64,000 bases of DNA from Niabella ginsenosidivorans (lineage in GTDB: Bacteria; Bacteroidota; Bacteroidia; Chitinophagales; Chitinophagaceae): assembly GCF_001654455.1 (NCBI RefSeq), contig NZ_CP015772.1, positions 4,278,001 through 4,342,000 of the forward strand, given 5' to 3'. The notes under the pieces are model-generated. The model was given only the letters and a program-made list of their open reading frames with translations, was not told the DNA's origin and searched no databases. The position numbers and the translations under genes are program-made. This document shows positions 8,569 to 17,800 of the stretch, piece after piece. Within the stretch, counting starts at the first letter, position 1, and each line of letters begins with the position of its first letter.

Positions 8569-11500
8569 ATGGCATTTCCGAAGCAGCAACTGGAGCAGAA
8601 GTTCAATGAAGTCTATCAGCAATTAAACCAGCAGCAAAAGATAGCGGTGGACACCCTGGAAGGCCCGGTGATGGTAATAGCAGGTCCCGGTACAGGTAAA
8701 ACACAGATCCTTGCAGCACGTATCGGGAAAATTCTGCTCGATACCGATGCATTGCCCGAAAACATTCTTTGCCTTACCTATACCGACGCGGGTGTGGTAG
8801 CCATGCGCAGGCGGTTGCAGCAATTTATCGGGGCCGATGCCTATAAAGTGAATATTTACACCTTTCATGCGTTTTGCAATGATGTGATCCAGGATCATCT
8901 TTCCCTGTTCGAAAAGAACGCGCTGGATCCCGTATCAGAGCTGGAGCGCATCGAGCTTTTCAAAAAGCTTATCGATAGTTTTCCCAGAAACCATCCGCTG
9001 AAACGTTACCGGGGCGATGTGTATTTTGAAGCACCGCACCTGCAGCAGCTTTTCTCTACTATGAAACGTGAGGGATGGACTCCGGAATGGATCAACCGGA
9101 AAATTGATGAATATATCAATGACCTGCCTTTGCGCGATGAATACATTGCCAAACGCGCCACAAAAGAATTTAAAAAGGGCGATCTAAGAACCGATAAAAT
9201 TGCGGAAGCAACGGAAAAAATGGAAAGAGTGCGCGCGGCCATCAATGAGTTCAACACCTTTCAGCAACTCATGAATGACAAACGCCGCTATGATTTTGAC
9301 GACATGATCAACTGGGTGATCCGCGCTTTTGAAGAGAACAGGCCGCTTCTGGCAGACTACCAGGAGCGCTACCAGTACATACTGGTTGATGAGTTCCAGG
9401 ACACCAGCGGTACACAAAACAGGATCATACAACTGCTGATCAGCTACTGGGAACAACCCAATATTTTTGTGGTAGGTGATGACGATCAGAGCATTTACCG
9501 TTTCCAGGGCGCGAATGTGCAGAACATGCTCGACTTTGCGCAGCAATACCAGCAGGATCTGAAGACCATAGTGCTTACCAGTAATTACCGGAGCATACAG
9601 CCGATACTGGATCTGTCAAAGTCGGTCATAACAAGAAATACGGAACGGCTGACCACACAGCTTCCGGGGCTAAGCAAAGAGCTGGTGGCTGCCAATGAGG
9701 CCATCAATCATTTAACAGACCCACCTGAATTAATAGAATATAACAGTGAAAAGGAAGAAATGGCCGGTATTTGCCAGGAAGTAGATCAGCTGATACGGAA
9801 AGGAGTAGCTCCCGGCCGCATCGCGGTTATTTATAAAGAAAACAAATATGGCGAGGCGCTGGCCGGCTATTTGCAGCTGATGCAGATCCCCGTTTTCAGC
9901 AAACGCCCGGTCAATTTATTGCAGCATCCCTTTATCAAAAAGATCCTGTCTGTTTTAAGATACCTGAATGCCGAGCATGATATTCCTTATGGCGGTGATC
10001 AGTTACTGTTTGAAATATTACATTATGACTTCTATGCCATTCCTCCTATAGAAATTGCAAAGCTCAATACAGAGGTCAACAGGCGGCAATACAAGGGTGA
10101 AGCCACTTCCCTGAGGCAGTTGTTGTATGAAAAGGCCCATGCACCGGCAAGGGATCTGTTTGATACCGGCATTCATCCGGAATTAAAAAATTGCAGCGCT
10201 GTTTATGAGCAACTGATTGCGGATGTTTCCAATGTTACTTTACAGCAGCTTGTCGAAAATATTATCCGCACCGCAGGAGTGCTGCCTTATATTATGCAGC
10301 ACGCAGAAAAAGCAGCACTGATGCAGTATCTTTCGGCCTTTTTTGATTTTGTAAAAGAGGAGAACAGCCGTGATCCACAGCTGAACCTGGATGGATTGAT
10401 CAGCACCATTGATATGATGGAAAAAGAAGACATTCCGCTCTCAATGATCCGTACAATTGGTAACGACATGGGGGTAAACCTGCTGACCGCGCACGGAAGC
10501 AAAGGGCTGGAATTTGAATATGTTTTTCTGGCAGGAACAAATGCCAGCTACTGGGAGAAAAAGAAAACCTTCCCGGCCCTTTTCCGGCTACCGGATACGG
10601 TGTTCAGCTCACAGCCGGAAGGAGATTCCCTCCAGGAGCTGCGCAGGGTTTTTTACGTGGCCATTACGCGCGCCGAAAAACATTTGTATATTTCTTATGC
10701 AAAATTCAACAATGCAGGAAAGGAGCTGGAGCCCTCCCTGTTTATTGCTGAAATACTGGAACAGCATGATCTGAAGATTCAATCGCGGGAAATTGCACCT
10801 GATAGTATGACCCGCTTTCGTCAGCTGCAGTTTATCGCACAGGCGCCTTCTATTGAAAGCAATGAAGAAAACTTTATTGCACCGTTGCTGGAAAAATTTG
10901 TGATGAACGTAACCGCGCTGAACAGCTACCTGGACTGTCCCTTAAAATTTTACTACCAGAACCTGCTGCGCATTCCATCCGGCAAAAATGAGAATACGGA
11001 ATTCGGCAGCGCCATTCACTTTGCACTGGAGCGCTTTTTCCGCAAGATGCGGGAGGATGAAAACAATAACTTTCCACCGGTGCAAACGCTTTATGACGAC
11101 TTTAAATGGTATATGCGGCGCCACCGGCAAAATTTTACAAAGGAAACATTTGACCGTCGTATGGAGCAGGGGGCCATTATACTTCCGGAGTATTATAATA
11201 ATTATATCGGCGCCTGGAACAAGGTAGTGATGGTAGAGCTGAATATTAAAAACGTTGTGGTAAACGGGGTTCCTTTAAAAGGCAAACTGGACAAACTGGA
11301 ATTCAATGGCAAAGAGGTAAACGTGGTGGACTATAAAACCGGCAGCATCAAATATGCCCAGCCCAAATTAAAACCTCCATCAGAAAAAGACCCTAATGGT
11401 GGCGACTACTGGCGTCAGGCGGTGTTCTATAAACTCCTGGTGGATCATTATGACCAGAAGAACTGGACTGTTACCAGTACAGAGTTTGATTTTATTGAAC

Positions 11501-11712
11501 CGGATGAAAAGAAAAACTTCATTAAGCAGAAAATAATCATTCTTCCTGAGCATCTTGAAATTGTAAAACAGCAGATTACCGACACCTGGCAACGCATTCA
11601 GAACCGGGAATTTTACAAAGGCTGCGGAAAGGCAGATTGCCACTGGTGCAACTTTGTAAAAGACAACCGGTTGTATACTGGTTTAGAAGAGATAGAGGAA
11701 GAAGATATTTAA
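8569..11712 (+). CDS. UvrD/Rep-type helicase fused to a C-terminal Fe-S RecB/AddB-like nuclease domain
   Basis: A 1047-residue superfamily-1 DNA helicase with a PD-(D/E)XK nuclease tail. The helicase half has Walker A AGPGTGKTQ (K44), Walker B LVDEFQDTS (about 273-280), GDDDQSIYRFQGA, and late motifs LTAHGSKGLEFEYVFL and RRVFYVAITRAEKHLYIS. The nuclease half has FGSAIHFALERFF, GKLDKLEF, VVDYKTGS and QAVFYKLL, the RecB-family Asp, Asp-x-Lys and Gln motifs. C790 (YLDCPLKFYY) with C1019, C1024 and C1027 resembles the cysteine frame that holds a 4Fe-4S cluster in AddB and Cas4 nucleases. It is probably a self-contained end-processing or recombination enzyme. No AddA/AddB partner gene is adjacent. 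Confidence 0.92.
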   Translation: MAFPKQQLEQKFNEVYQQLNQQQKIAVDTLEGPVMVIAGPGTGKTQILAARIGKILLDTDALPENILCLTYTDAGVVAMRRRLQQFIGADAYKVNIYTFHAFCNDVIQDHLSLFEKNALDPVSELERIELFKKLIDSFPRNHPLKRYRGDVYFEAPHLQQLFSTMKREGWTPEWINRKIDEYINDLPLRDEYIAKRATKEFKKGDLRTDKIAEATEKMERVRAAINEFNTFQQLMNDKRRYDFDDMINWVIRAFEENRPLLADYQERYQYILVDEFQDTSGTQNRIIQLLISYWEQPNIFVVGDDDQSIYRFQGANVQNMLDFAQQYQQDLKTIVLTSNYRSIQPILDLSKSVITRNTERLTTQLPGLSKELVAANEAINHLTDPPELIEYNSEKEEMAGICQEVDQLIRKGVAPGRIAVIYKENKYGEALAGYLQLMQIPVFSKRPVNLLQHPFIKKILSVLRYLNAEHDIPYGGDQLLFEILHYDFYAIPPIEIAKLNTEVNRRQYKGEATSLRQLLYEKAHAPARDLFDTGIHPELKNCSAVYEQLIADVSNVTLQQLVENIIRTAGVLPYIMQHAEKAALMQYLSAFFDFVKEENSRDPQLNLDGLISTIDMMEKEDIPLSMIRTIGNDMGVNLLTAHGSKGLEFEYVFLAGTNASYWEKKKTFPALFRLPDTVFSSQPEGDSLQELRRVFYVAITRAEKHLYISYAKFNNAGKELEPSLFIAEILEQHDLKIQSREIAPDSMTRFRQLQFIAQAPSIESNEENFIAPLLEKFVMNVTALNSYLDCPLKFYYQNLLRIPSGKNENTEFGSAIHFALERFFRKMREDENNNFPPVQTLYDDFKWYMRRHRQNFTKETFDRRMEQGAIILPEYYNNYIGAWNKVVMVELNIKNVVVNGVPLKGKLDKLEFNGKEVNVVDYKTGSIKYAQPKLKPPSEKDPNGGDYWRQAVFYKLLVDHYDQKNWTVTSTEFDFIEPDEKKNFIKQKIIILPEHLEIVKQQITDTWQRIQNREFYKGCGKADCHWCNFVKDNRLYTGLEEIEEEDI

Positions 11713-11895
11713 AAGAGTTCATACCACATTTATAAAAAGTATGACCCACTCTGTTGATTTATTTATATTTATAACAACGATAAAAAGAAAGAGCAGTATT
11801 GCAGCCACTGATCCGCCTCTTTACAGGAAGAGACGACCGTCTTAACAATGCAGCTTTTTTCCATAACCCTATTGAGAACAATAAACCATGAAGTA

Positions 11896-12408
11896 ATGGA
11901 GATATGGGAGGCAAAAAATCTGATAAAGCCATTAGAGATTTCCTGCACCACCCCACAACGCTGGGCGGACTTAGGATGCGGTTCCGGTACGTTTACTTAT
12001 GCACTGGCGGATCTGCTGCCACCTTACAGCACCATCTATGCTTTTGATAAAAAGCACCAGGTATTCAAAGAGCCGGGCATCCAGTTCTTTCAGCTGGACT
12101 TTGAAAAGCATTCCCTGCCTGTTCCACCGTTATCAGGAATACTTATGGCCAATTCATTACATTTTGTTGAAGATCAACTGGAGCTCATTACAAAACTAAA
12201 AGAACACCTCAGCCTGGGTGGTGCTTTAGTCTTGGTTGAATATGATACGCACCAGTCCTCAAAATGGGTACCGTACCCTGTACCACCGGAAAAAGCAAAA
12301 AAGCTGGCAGCCCTTGCCGGGTTTAAGGATTTCAAATTGCTGGCAACAAAAAAATCGATTTTTCAGGGCGGTGAAATTTATGCGATGACGTTTACAAATA
12401 ACACCTGA
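11896..12408 (+). CDS. Class I SAM-dependent methyltransferase, small
   Basis: About 170 residues with a Rossmann-like methyltransferase core: motif I is WADLGCGSGTFTYALADLL, the acidic residue after strand 2 is in YAFDKK, and LSGILMANSLHFVEDQ and GGALVLVEYD follow. The ATG at 11896 (MEIWEAKNLI) suits the family. An in-frame ATG at 11848 would add 16 residues without visible conservation. The substrate is unknown. The stop codon at 12406-12408 directly abuts a truncated IS256 transposase, so the gene's last residues may have been altered by that event, although the fold looks complete. It follows the helicase-nuclease gene on the same strand. Confidence 0.75.
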   Translation: MEIWEAKNLIKPLEISCTTPQRWADLGCGSGTFTYALADLLPPYSTIYAFDKKHQVFKEPGIQFFQLDFEKHSLPVPPLSGILMANSLHFVEDQLELITKLKEHLSLGGALVLVEYDTHQSSKWVPYPVPPEKAKKLAALAGFKDFKLLATKKSIFQGGEIYAMTFTNNT

Positions 12409-12975
12409 TCGCCTGCACCTATAATCTCAAAGGTTTTACAGATGCCATCAAAGGGGTATTCCCTGATACGGTAACCCAGCTCTGTGTGGTACACCAGATC
12501 CGCAACTCCTGCAAGTATGTGGTTTGGAAAGACAGAAAAACCTTCTGCGCTGATTTAAAGGACGTTTATGGGGCTGTAAACCGGGATGCGGCAGGAAGTG
12601 CTTTGGAAAAATTATCCGAAAAATGGGGGCATAAGTACCGTCACGCCATTGAGGCCTGGCGCAACAACTGGGACTGCCTTACCAGCTATTTTGACTTTCC
12701 GCTGGAGATCCGCAAAATCATTTATACCACCAATACCATCGAAAACCTGAACCGGGGTATCCGAAAATATACAAAAACCAAAGTACAGTTCCCCGATGAT
12801 CAGGCCGCCTTAAAGGCTGTTTACATGTCCATTACTAATATCGAAAAAAAATGGAGTATGCCCATCCAAAATTGGAGGTTCATACTCCATCAGTTCTTAA
12901 CTATCTTTGACAACAGATGCCGCCTCTAAATGCAGTCGCTTAATCTATTTACACAATTTATTTTATACTCTCCTT
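12409..12975 (+). mobile_element. IS256-family insertion sequence remnant (3' part only)
   Basis: The 3' half of an IS256-type element: a truncated transposase frame followed by TTTACACAATTTATTTTATACTC near 12949-12970, which resembles the degenerate terminal repeat of this family. The left end and the 5' part of the transposase are missing. The left breakpoint sits at the methyltransferase stop codon. It is not capable of transposition. Confidence 0.75.
12411..12929 (+). pseudogene. IS256 (mutator-type) transposase, 5'-truncated
   Basis: The frame is open from 12411 with no start codon at its beginning and encodes the last ~172 residues of a mutator-type DDE transposase. Family sequences include NLKGFTDAIKGVFPDTVTQLCVVHQIRNS, the TTNTIENLNRGIRKYTKTK block carrying the final catalytic Glu, and ALKAVYMSITNIEKKW near the C-terminus. 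At least the first catalytic Asp and the whole N-terminal DNA-binding half are gone. The remaining frame has no internal stops, so truncation is probably fairly recent. Confidence 0.85.
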
Positions 12976-13002
12976 TATTAAAGCAAGCAAGATTTCTTTG
13001 AT

Positions 13003-13029
13003 GTAAAAAAGCCCGGACTTGCCGGGCTT
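13003..13029 (-). terminator. Intrinsic terminator for the 13.0-13.4 kb gene
   Basis: A perfect 8-bp stem AAGCCCGG (13009-13016)/CCGGGCTT (13022-13029) with a 5-nt loop. On the minus strand it is followed by a run of T residues, and it lies 4 bp after the stop codon of the gene ending at 13034. Confidence 0.88.
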
Positions 13030-13033
13030 CTGT

Positions 13034-13432
13034 TTATTTCCTCATCCCTGGGAACATTTGTTCTGCTCTTTCATTCCCTAATTCTTCCAATCTCTTTTTT
13101 GTAGCTGGATAATCTACATCACTGAAGAGTTCTGCGATATTGGTAAGTTTTTTCTGTAAAAAGCTCCTGTGCTCTTCAATGAAAGTTACATTGTTAAGAT
13201 TTTTTTCATCATACAATAGGGCTTTTACCAATGCTAAATCATACCAACTTTCATTGGGCTGATTACTCCGTATATCAACCGTTTCAAATGATTTAGAACT
13301 ACTAAACCTTAATTGAAAAAAGCCATTGGAAAATGTATCATAGTAGTCGCCAAAAAACGCAGATGTATCTTTTTCAATTAGCTCAAAGCCGTTTGACTTT
13401 AGAAAGCTATATATTTTTTCGTTATTATCCAT
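13034..13432 (-). CDS. Small acidic protein, putative immunity partner of the displaced RHS toxin tail
   Basis: A 132-residue soluble protein without signal peptide that I do not recognise as a named family. It is AT-rich, acidic at the N-terminus (MDNNEKIYSFLKSNGFELIEKDTSAFFGDYYDTF) and ends in a charged helix (KKRLEELGNERAEQM). Its position immediately 3' of an RHS-type toxin tail, and its size and composition, are typical of immunity proteins in polymorphic-toxin cassettes; the role is inferred from that context. A 20-bp tandem duplication covers its start, and the upstream copy carries an out-of-frame ATG. It has its own terminator. Confidence 0.6.
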   Translation of the reverse strand: MDNNEKIYSFLKSNGFELIEKDTSAFFGDYYDTFSNGFFQLRFSSSKSFETVDIRSNQPNESWYDLALVKALLYDEKNLNNVTFIEEHRSFLQKKLTNIAELFSDVDYPATKKRLEELGNERAEQMFPGMRK

Positions 13433-13450
13433 ATTTTTTCGTTATTATCC
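13411..13450. repeat. 20-bp perfect tandem duplication across a start codon
   Basis: Positions 13411-13430 and 13431-13450 are identical, and the next two bases continue the unit. Each copy ends at a CAT (minus-strand ATG), giving ATGs at 13432 and 13452. Because 20 is not a multiple of three, only the 13432 ATG is in frame with the gene. Confidence 0.9.
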
Positions 13451-13458
13451 ATAGCTTT

Positions 13459-13995
13459 CTATTTAACTAACCAAAGTCCGTCAGAACTTACTTTGTAGCC
13501 TTTGTCAAATAAATAATTCAATTCCTTCTGGAAGAAACTGCCCGGTTTAACTTGATTAAGCGGTGTAGCCAATCTAATGTTATCCCCTCTCAAAATCATT
13601 CTATCAAGAAACTTGGTGTTTGCAGTCCATTGCTCTGCTGCCGACATCTTATTCCAAACACTTGTCGGTATTTGAAATCTTCTTGCTCCTATGCTTTCTG
13701 CAAGTTTTACATATTCGGGATAGTGCCCTAAAACTGATGTTCCCGTCTCAGCGGCTAATTTCAAAGATAACCTTTCTACTAATCCCGGTACTGATCCTAA
13801 CAGGAATTCTATAGGGTTTGTAGTAGACTCTATTGCCTGCAAACCAAACTTTGTCTTCAGTATCTTAAATTCAGGAGCCCTGTCTGCAAAATTTTCGGGA
13901 TGATCCCTTACCGCAACCAGCTTCAGACCAACTGCTACTACAGTCTTTTGTTTGGTTTTCCATTCCGAGCCGACGACCTTATAAGTATCTAATTC
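13459..13995 (-). pseudogene. Displaced RHS/polymorphic-toxin C-terminal tail without its delivery core
   Basis: The minus-strand frame is open from a stop at 13996-13998 to 13459 (about 178 residues). No ATG occurs at its head; a TTG at 13842 is the only plausible internal start. The C-terminal half (IGARRFQIPTSVWNKMSAAEQW, FLDRMILRGDNIRLATP, FFQKELNYLFDKGYKVSSDGLWLVK) resembles tails I associate with Bacteroidota RHS-type toxins. The upstream part (VVGSEWKTKQKTVVAVGLK, RDHPENFADRAPEFKILKTKFG) looks like linker. It lacks the RHS core and any signal peptide, so it is read as a silent cassette that could recombine onto the intact RHS gene upstream. The gene at 13034-13432 would be its immunity partner. 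Confidence 0.6.
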
Positions 13996-14078
13996 TTAAT
14001 ATTAGGACATACTTCCCGATGGCTGATCAAAAGATGCAGAAATGACGACACTCGGAAAACAGCCATGACGAGGCATCT

Positions 14079-14849
14079 CTAATTCTCAACATTGTATAAA
14101 ATACGATCTTTATCTTTCTCAACCAGATTGCGGGGATCTTTAATTGGCGGATATTTTAGATATCCTTCGTGATCTGAGATAAAATAACTGAAAAAATAAT
14201 GTGCACATTCTATACCAAATAAATACCGGCCATTGGGATAAATAATAATGGGTCTATAGAAGGGATTAAAAGTTCCATATTCTTTTAATAACGCCCATTT
14301 ACCGGATTTGGAATACCTTGTTAATTCGCCTGCTAATAACATCAAAGCAAACCGTTTATCTTTACTCCCTTTTTTAAACTGTTTTCCATATTTTCTAAGA
14401 ACAAATGCAATTTTTTCGTTTTTTTCTTTAGGTGCTCCTCGATCATTTTTTGTATACGCTTCTATAATCCTATCAACCGTTTGATCAATATGTTTTAATT
14501 CGTTTTGATAGGATTCCTCCAGGGTAATATCCGCATGCTCGTTTTTAATGGGGAAATAGCCCGATTTATAATATTTTTGAAAAATCATTTTATCCTTAAA
14601 AAGGACGCCCTCTAACTCATCTTGAAGGCTATTAGGCATTAAGATAGCTTCACCACTTTTAAGGAAATAAACAAATGCATACGTATGCTGCAAACACATA
14701 TCATACCTTAACCAATCTCGCGGTTCCTTTTCAAGAATACGTTTCAGCTTGGCGACAGATACTATTTTATAATCGGCGGTTGTTATTTTATGATCATTAT
14801 TTGACGGAGGCATACATAAAAAGATAAAAAAAAATAAAAAAAATTTCAT
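14079..14849 (-). CDS. Putative immunity protein of the intact RHS toxin, exported by its N-terminus
   Basis: A 256-residue protein starting with a strongly hydrophobic stretch (MKFFLFFFIFLCMPPSNND) that may be a signal peptide or anchor; no clear lipobox is seen. The rest is charged and soluble, with blocks VAKLKRILEKEPRDWLRYDMCLQHTYAF, IAFVLRKYGKQFKKGSKDKRFALMLLAGELTRYSK and FGIECAHYFFSYFISDHEGYLKYPP. I do not recognise a family. It starts 12 bp after the stop of the RHS gene on the same strand and shares its AT-rich composition, the usual position of an immunity gene, so that role is inferred. A periplasmic location would fit protection against a secreted toxin. Confidence 0.55.
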   Translation of the reverse strand: MKFFLFFFIFLCMPPSNNDHKITTADYKIVSVAKLKRILEKEPRDWLRYDMCLQHTYAFVYFLKSGEAILMPNSLQDELEGVLFKDKMIFQKYYKSGYFPIKNEHADITLEESYQNELKHIDQTVDRIIEAYTKNDRGAPKEKNEKIAFVLRKYGKQFKKGSKDKRFALMLLAGELTRYSKSGKWALLKEYGTFNPFYRPIIIYPNGRYLFGIECAHYFFSYFISDHEGYLKYPPIKDPRNLVEKDKDRILYNVEN

Positions 14850-14861
14850 GAACTAACAAAT

Positions 14862-17800
14862 TTAATGTGACATCAGCCTTGAGCCACTCGTATTCATGTT
14901 CCAAAAACCAAATTCATACTGACCATTAACAATCCTGTACATTGCTTTATAATGAAAGTATTCTATCCCTCTTTTATTAGCATAATTGTTAATACCTGGA
15001 GAATATGGAACATCATACGTTGTAATTAATGTAACCGATGGAATATAACCCTTTTGCCTCCAATAAGCCATTTTTACATAAAGATTATCAATATGCCCTT
15101 TTATTTGACCCTGATTAGACGACAAATAAATTCCTTTATTACCTGCTTTAACTTCGAAAATAATTGATTGCCTTACTCGAGATTTGATTTCCTCTGTCCA
15201 TATTTTAATCGACCCAAATCCATGCCCTACTTTTTCATAGAAAAAACCATCGGCAACAAAATCCGGAACCGTGTTTCTTCCGGTACCTTCATCGAATTTG
15301 TCTAGATTTTTATGAAAATTTGCCATCTTACTGTCTTCAAAAAAAGACATAAAATCAGAAAATATAGCTTCCATTAGCTCTCCCATTTGTATACTTTTAT
15401 ATGCTTCAATATCAGCCGTTACCCAACCTGTGGATCGGCCATAAGTTTCCAAATCACTTTTATTAAATGGCAGCCAATTTTTACTATTGTTTATACTTCT
15501 ATCGTCTTTTCTTTCTTCTGTTCTATTCTGTCGCCGATAGTCAATTGCAATATTAGAACTTGCCCCAGGTCTCGAAGCTTCCACCCACTGTTCAGCCGTT
15601 AACCCATCTGCTCCCACGGTAAGCATGCCATCCGGGTCAATAAATCGCAGCGGGTTGTTGAAGGTATAATTATATGGCGTCCATTTTCGGTCAATATCTG
15701 CCATCGGGTCAATAACCATCCATCGCCCAACCTGGTTATCCAGCATTCTTGCTCCATAATCCAGCCACTCCAATCCGCTGCCATCACTAAATTCCTGCCG
15801 CTGTTCTTCTTTACCGTTGTACCTGAGCTTATTTGCCGCCACTCCAGTATTCTGGTAACTAATCCCTTTCATTGCCAGGCCAAACGGGTAATAATGCGTC
15901 TCTTCCAGCAAGGTACCATCCTCTTGCACCATCGATCGTATATTGCCTAAATGGTCCCTGAGAAAATAGTCATAGGTCCATCCACTGCCATTGGGTCGTA
16001 TACGCCCTTCCTCCATGGCCACATATTGTAGCACATTGTTTTCAAAGAGCAGCCCGCCCAGGTAATCCGTTGTCTCTGTTGTTGACCCCTCCGTTACCTT
16101 CTTCTGCAGCTTATTGCCCGCCGCATCATAAAGATAGGTAATTGTTCCTTTCCCTGTTACCGTGATCGATTGAGGAAGGTTCAGTATATTGTAGCTGATG
16201 CCGCCGATGTTCTTGTTCTGGTCTTTGACCAGGTTGCCGTTCAGGTCATAATCGTAATCATCCCCGCTATTGGTACCATCATTAAAATCGCCCAGACCAT
16301 AGGTTTTGGTGTTCACCCCGGTTTCTGAGACCTTAGCCAGCTTGTTACTGCCCGGCTGGTAGCTGTACACCAGGTTATCCATGTTGATGATCCCGTTGTT
16401 ATACATTCCCTTCTGGATCATAGCTTTAATATTACCGTTGTAATCATAGGCACTGGCTGCTGTACTGCCATCGCCCATCTGGCTTGTATAATCCACTGTT
16501 GTTTTTACGAAACTGCTGCCGGTATATTGCCCAAAGTCTGATTTTAACAGCCGGTTGACGGCATCATAACTGAACTTGTAGCGCCTGATCTCCGCACTGC
16601 CGTTCTTTCCCCGCCAGGTCATACTGGCAATATTTCCATTAAAATAAACCGGTACACCCGCTGCTGATTGCGACGGGCCTTTATCATAGCTTAGTTCAAA
16701 TCCAAAACGGATGTCGGTAGCAGCTGTTCCATTTGCATAGGCTTTGTTCATCCCCAGCAGCCAGCCTCGTATATTGTATTCATAAGCCTGCTTTTCAAGC
16801 GCTGTGCTGCCATCGGCATTCGTAGGATTCAGGCTTTTGTTGATCAGCCGGCCCAGCGCATCGTATTTATTAATGGTGATCGCTTTTTCCGTGCTCATGG
16901 TTCCCGCGTCTCTTTGCACCTGTTTCGTGGTCTTCACTATCCTGTATAATGCATCGTAGCTGTTGCGCGTTACTATTGTAACCGTGGTGGCATTGGTGCC
17001 TGCCTTGCCTTGCGTACTTACCATGGTCAGCGGCTGGCCCGCCCAGCTGTACTGTGTTGTTACCAGGTCCACACCGCCCGTATGATTTTTGCTCTTTACC
17101 TGGATCGGGCGTAGCTGATCATCATAAAAAGTAACCGTGTATTCATAGTTGGCGGTACCCAGCACATTGGTGCGCACACCCGTTACCATCCCCGTGGTAC
17201 GGCTATCCATGGTATTGGCCTGGGTGTAAGGGAACACTGTTTCTGTAGTCGTTTTCAGATAAGTATTATGCGCCGTACTATAGTTATTGTCCAATCCGCC
17301 CAGATCCGTGCGGCCGGCCATCCAGTTATAGTCATCATAGAAGGTCTCTGTTAATACACTCGCATTCCCGTTTGTGAGCATTGTATTGGTGGGGTACTGG
17401 ATCTCCGCATTCGTATCACCCGTTAAAGCCATCGCGGCAGTGGCATGGGCCGGTTGTCCTGCTACTGCTGAACTCAATAAACCTGTTTTTACCGGCCGGT
17501 TCAGTTCATCATACTGTGTATAGTTCCATAGTCCGTCCTGCCGCAGGTTCCCGTCCTGCGTCATCACCAAACGGTCCCGCAGATCATAGACCATGAAGAC
17601 TTCGGAAGCCCCCGGAACCTGTTTGATGATCATCCGGCCGCGGCCATCGTATTCATAACGGAAACATTGCTCGGATAACAGGGTTGCCGTGAGCTGCCAG
17701 CCATTAGCCGCCAGCGCTTTAACACCCTCTGGCTGGACCACACATCTCAGGTTACCCGTTTTGTCATAAATGTAGTACGTACACAACCAGCCTGTATGAT

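Noticed and set aside
13459-13842. A stand-alone 127-aa gene starting at TTG 13842
   Set aside because: The frame continues upstream without a stop to 13995 in sequence that reads as the same protein, so the TTG is probably internal to a displaced toxin tail.
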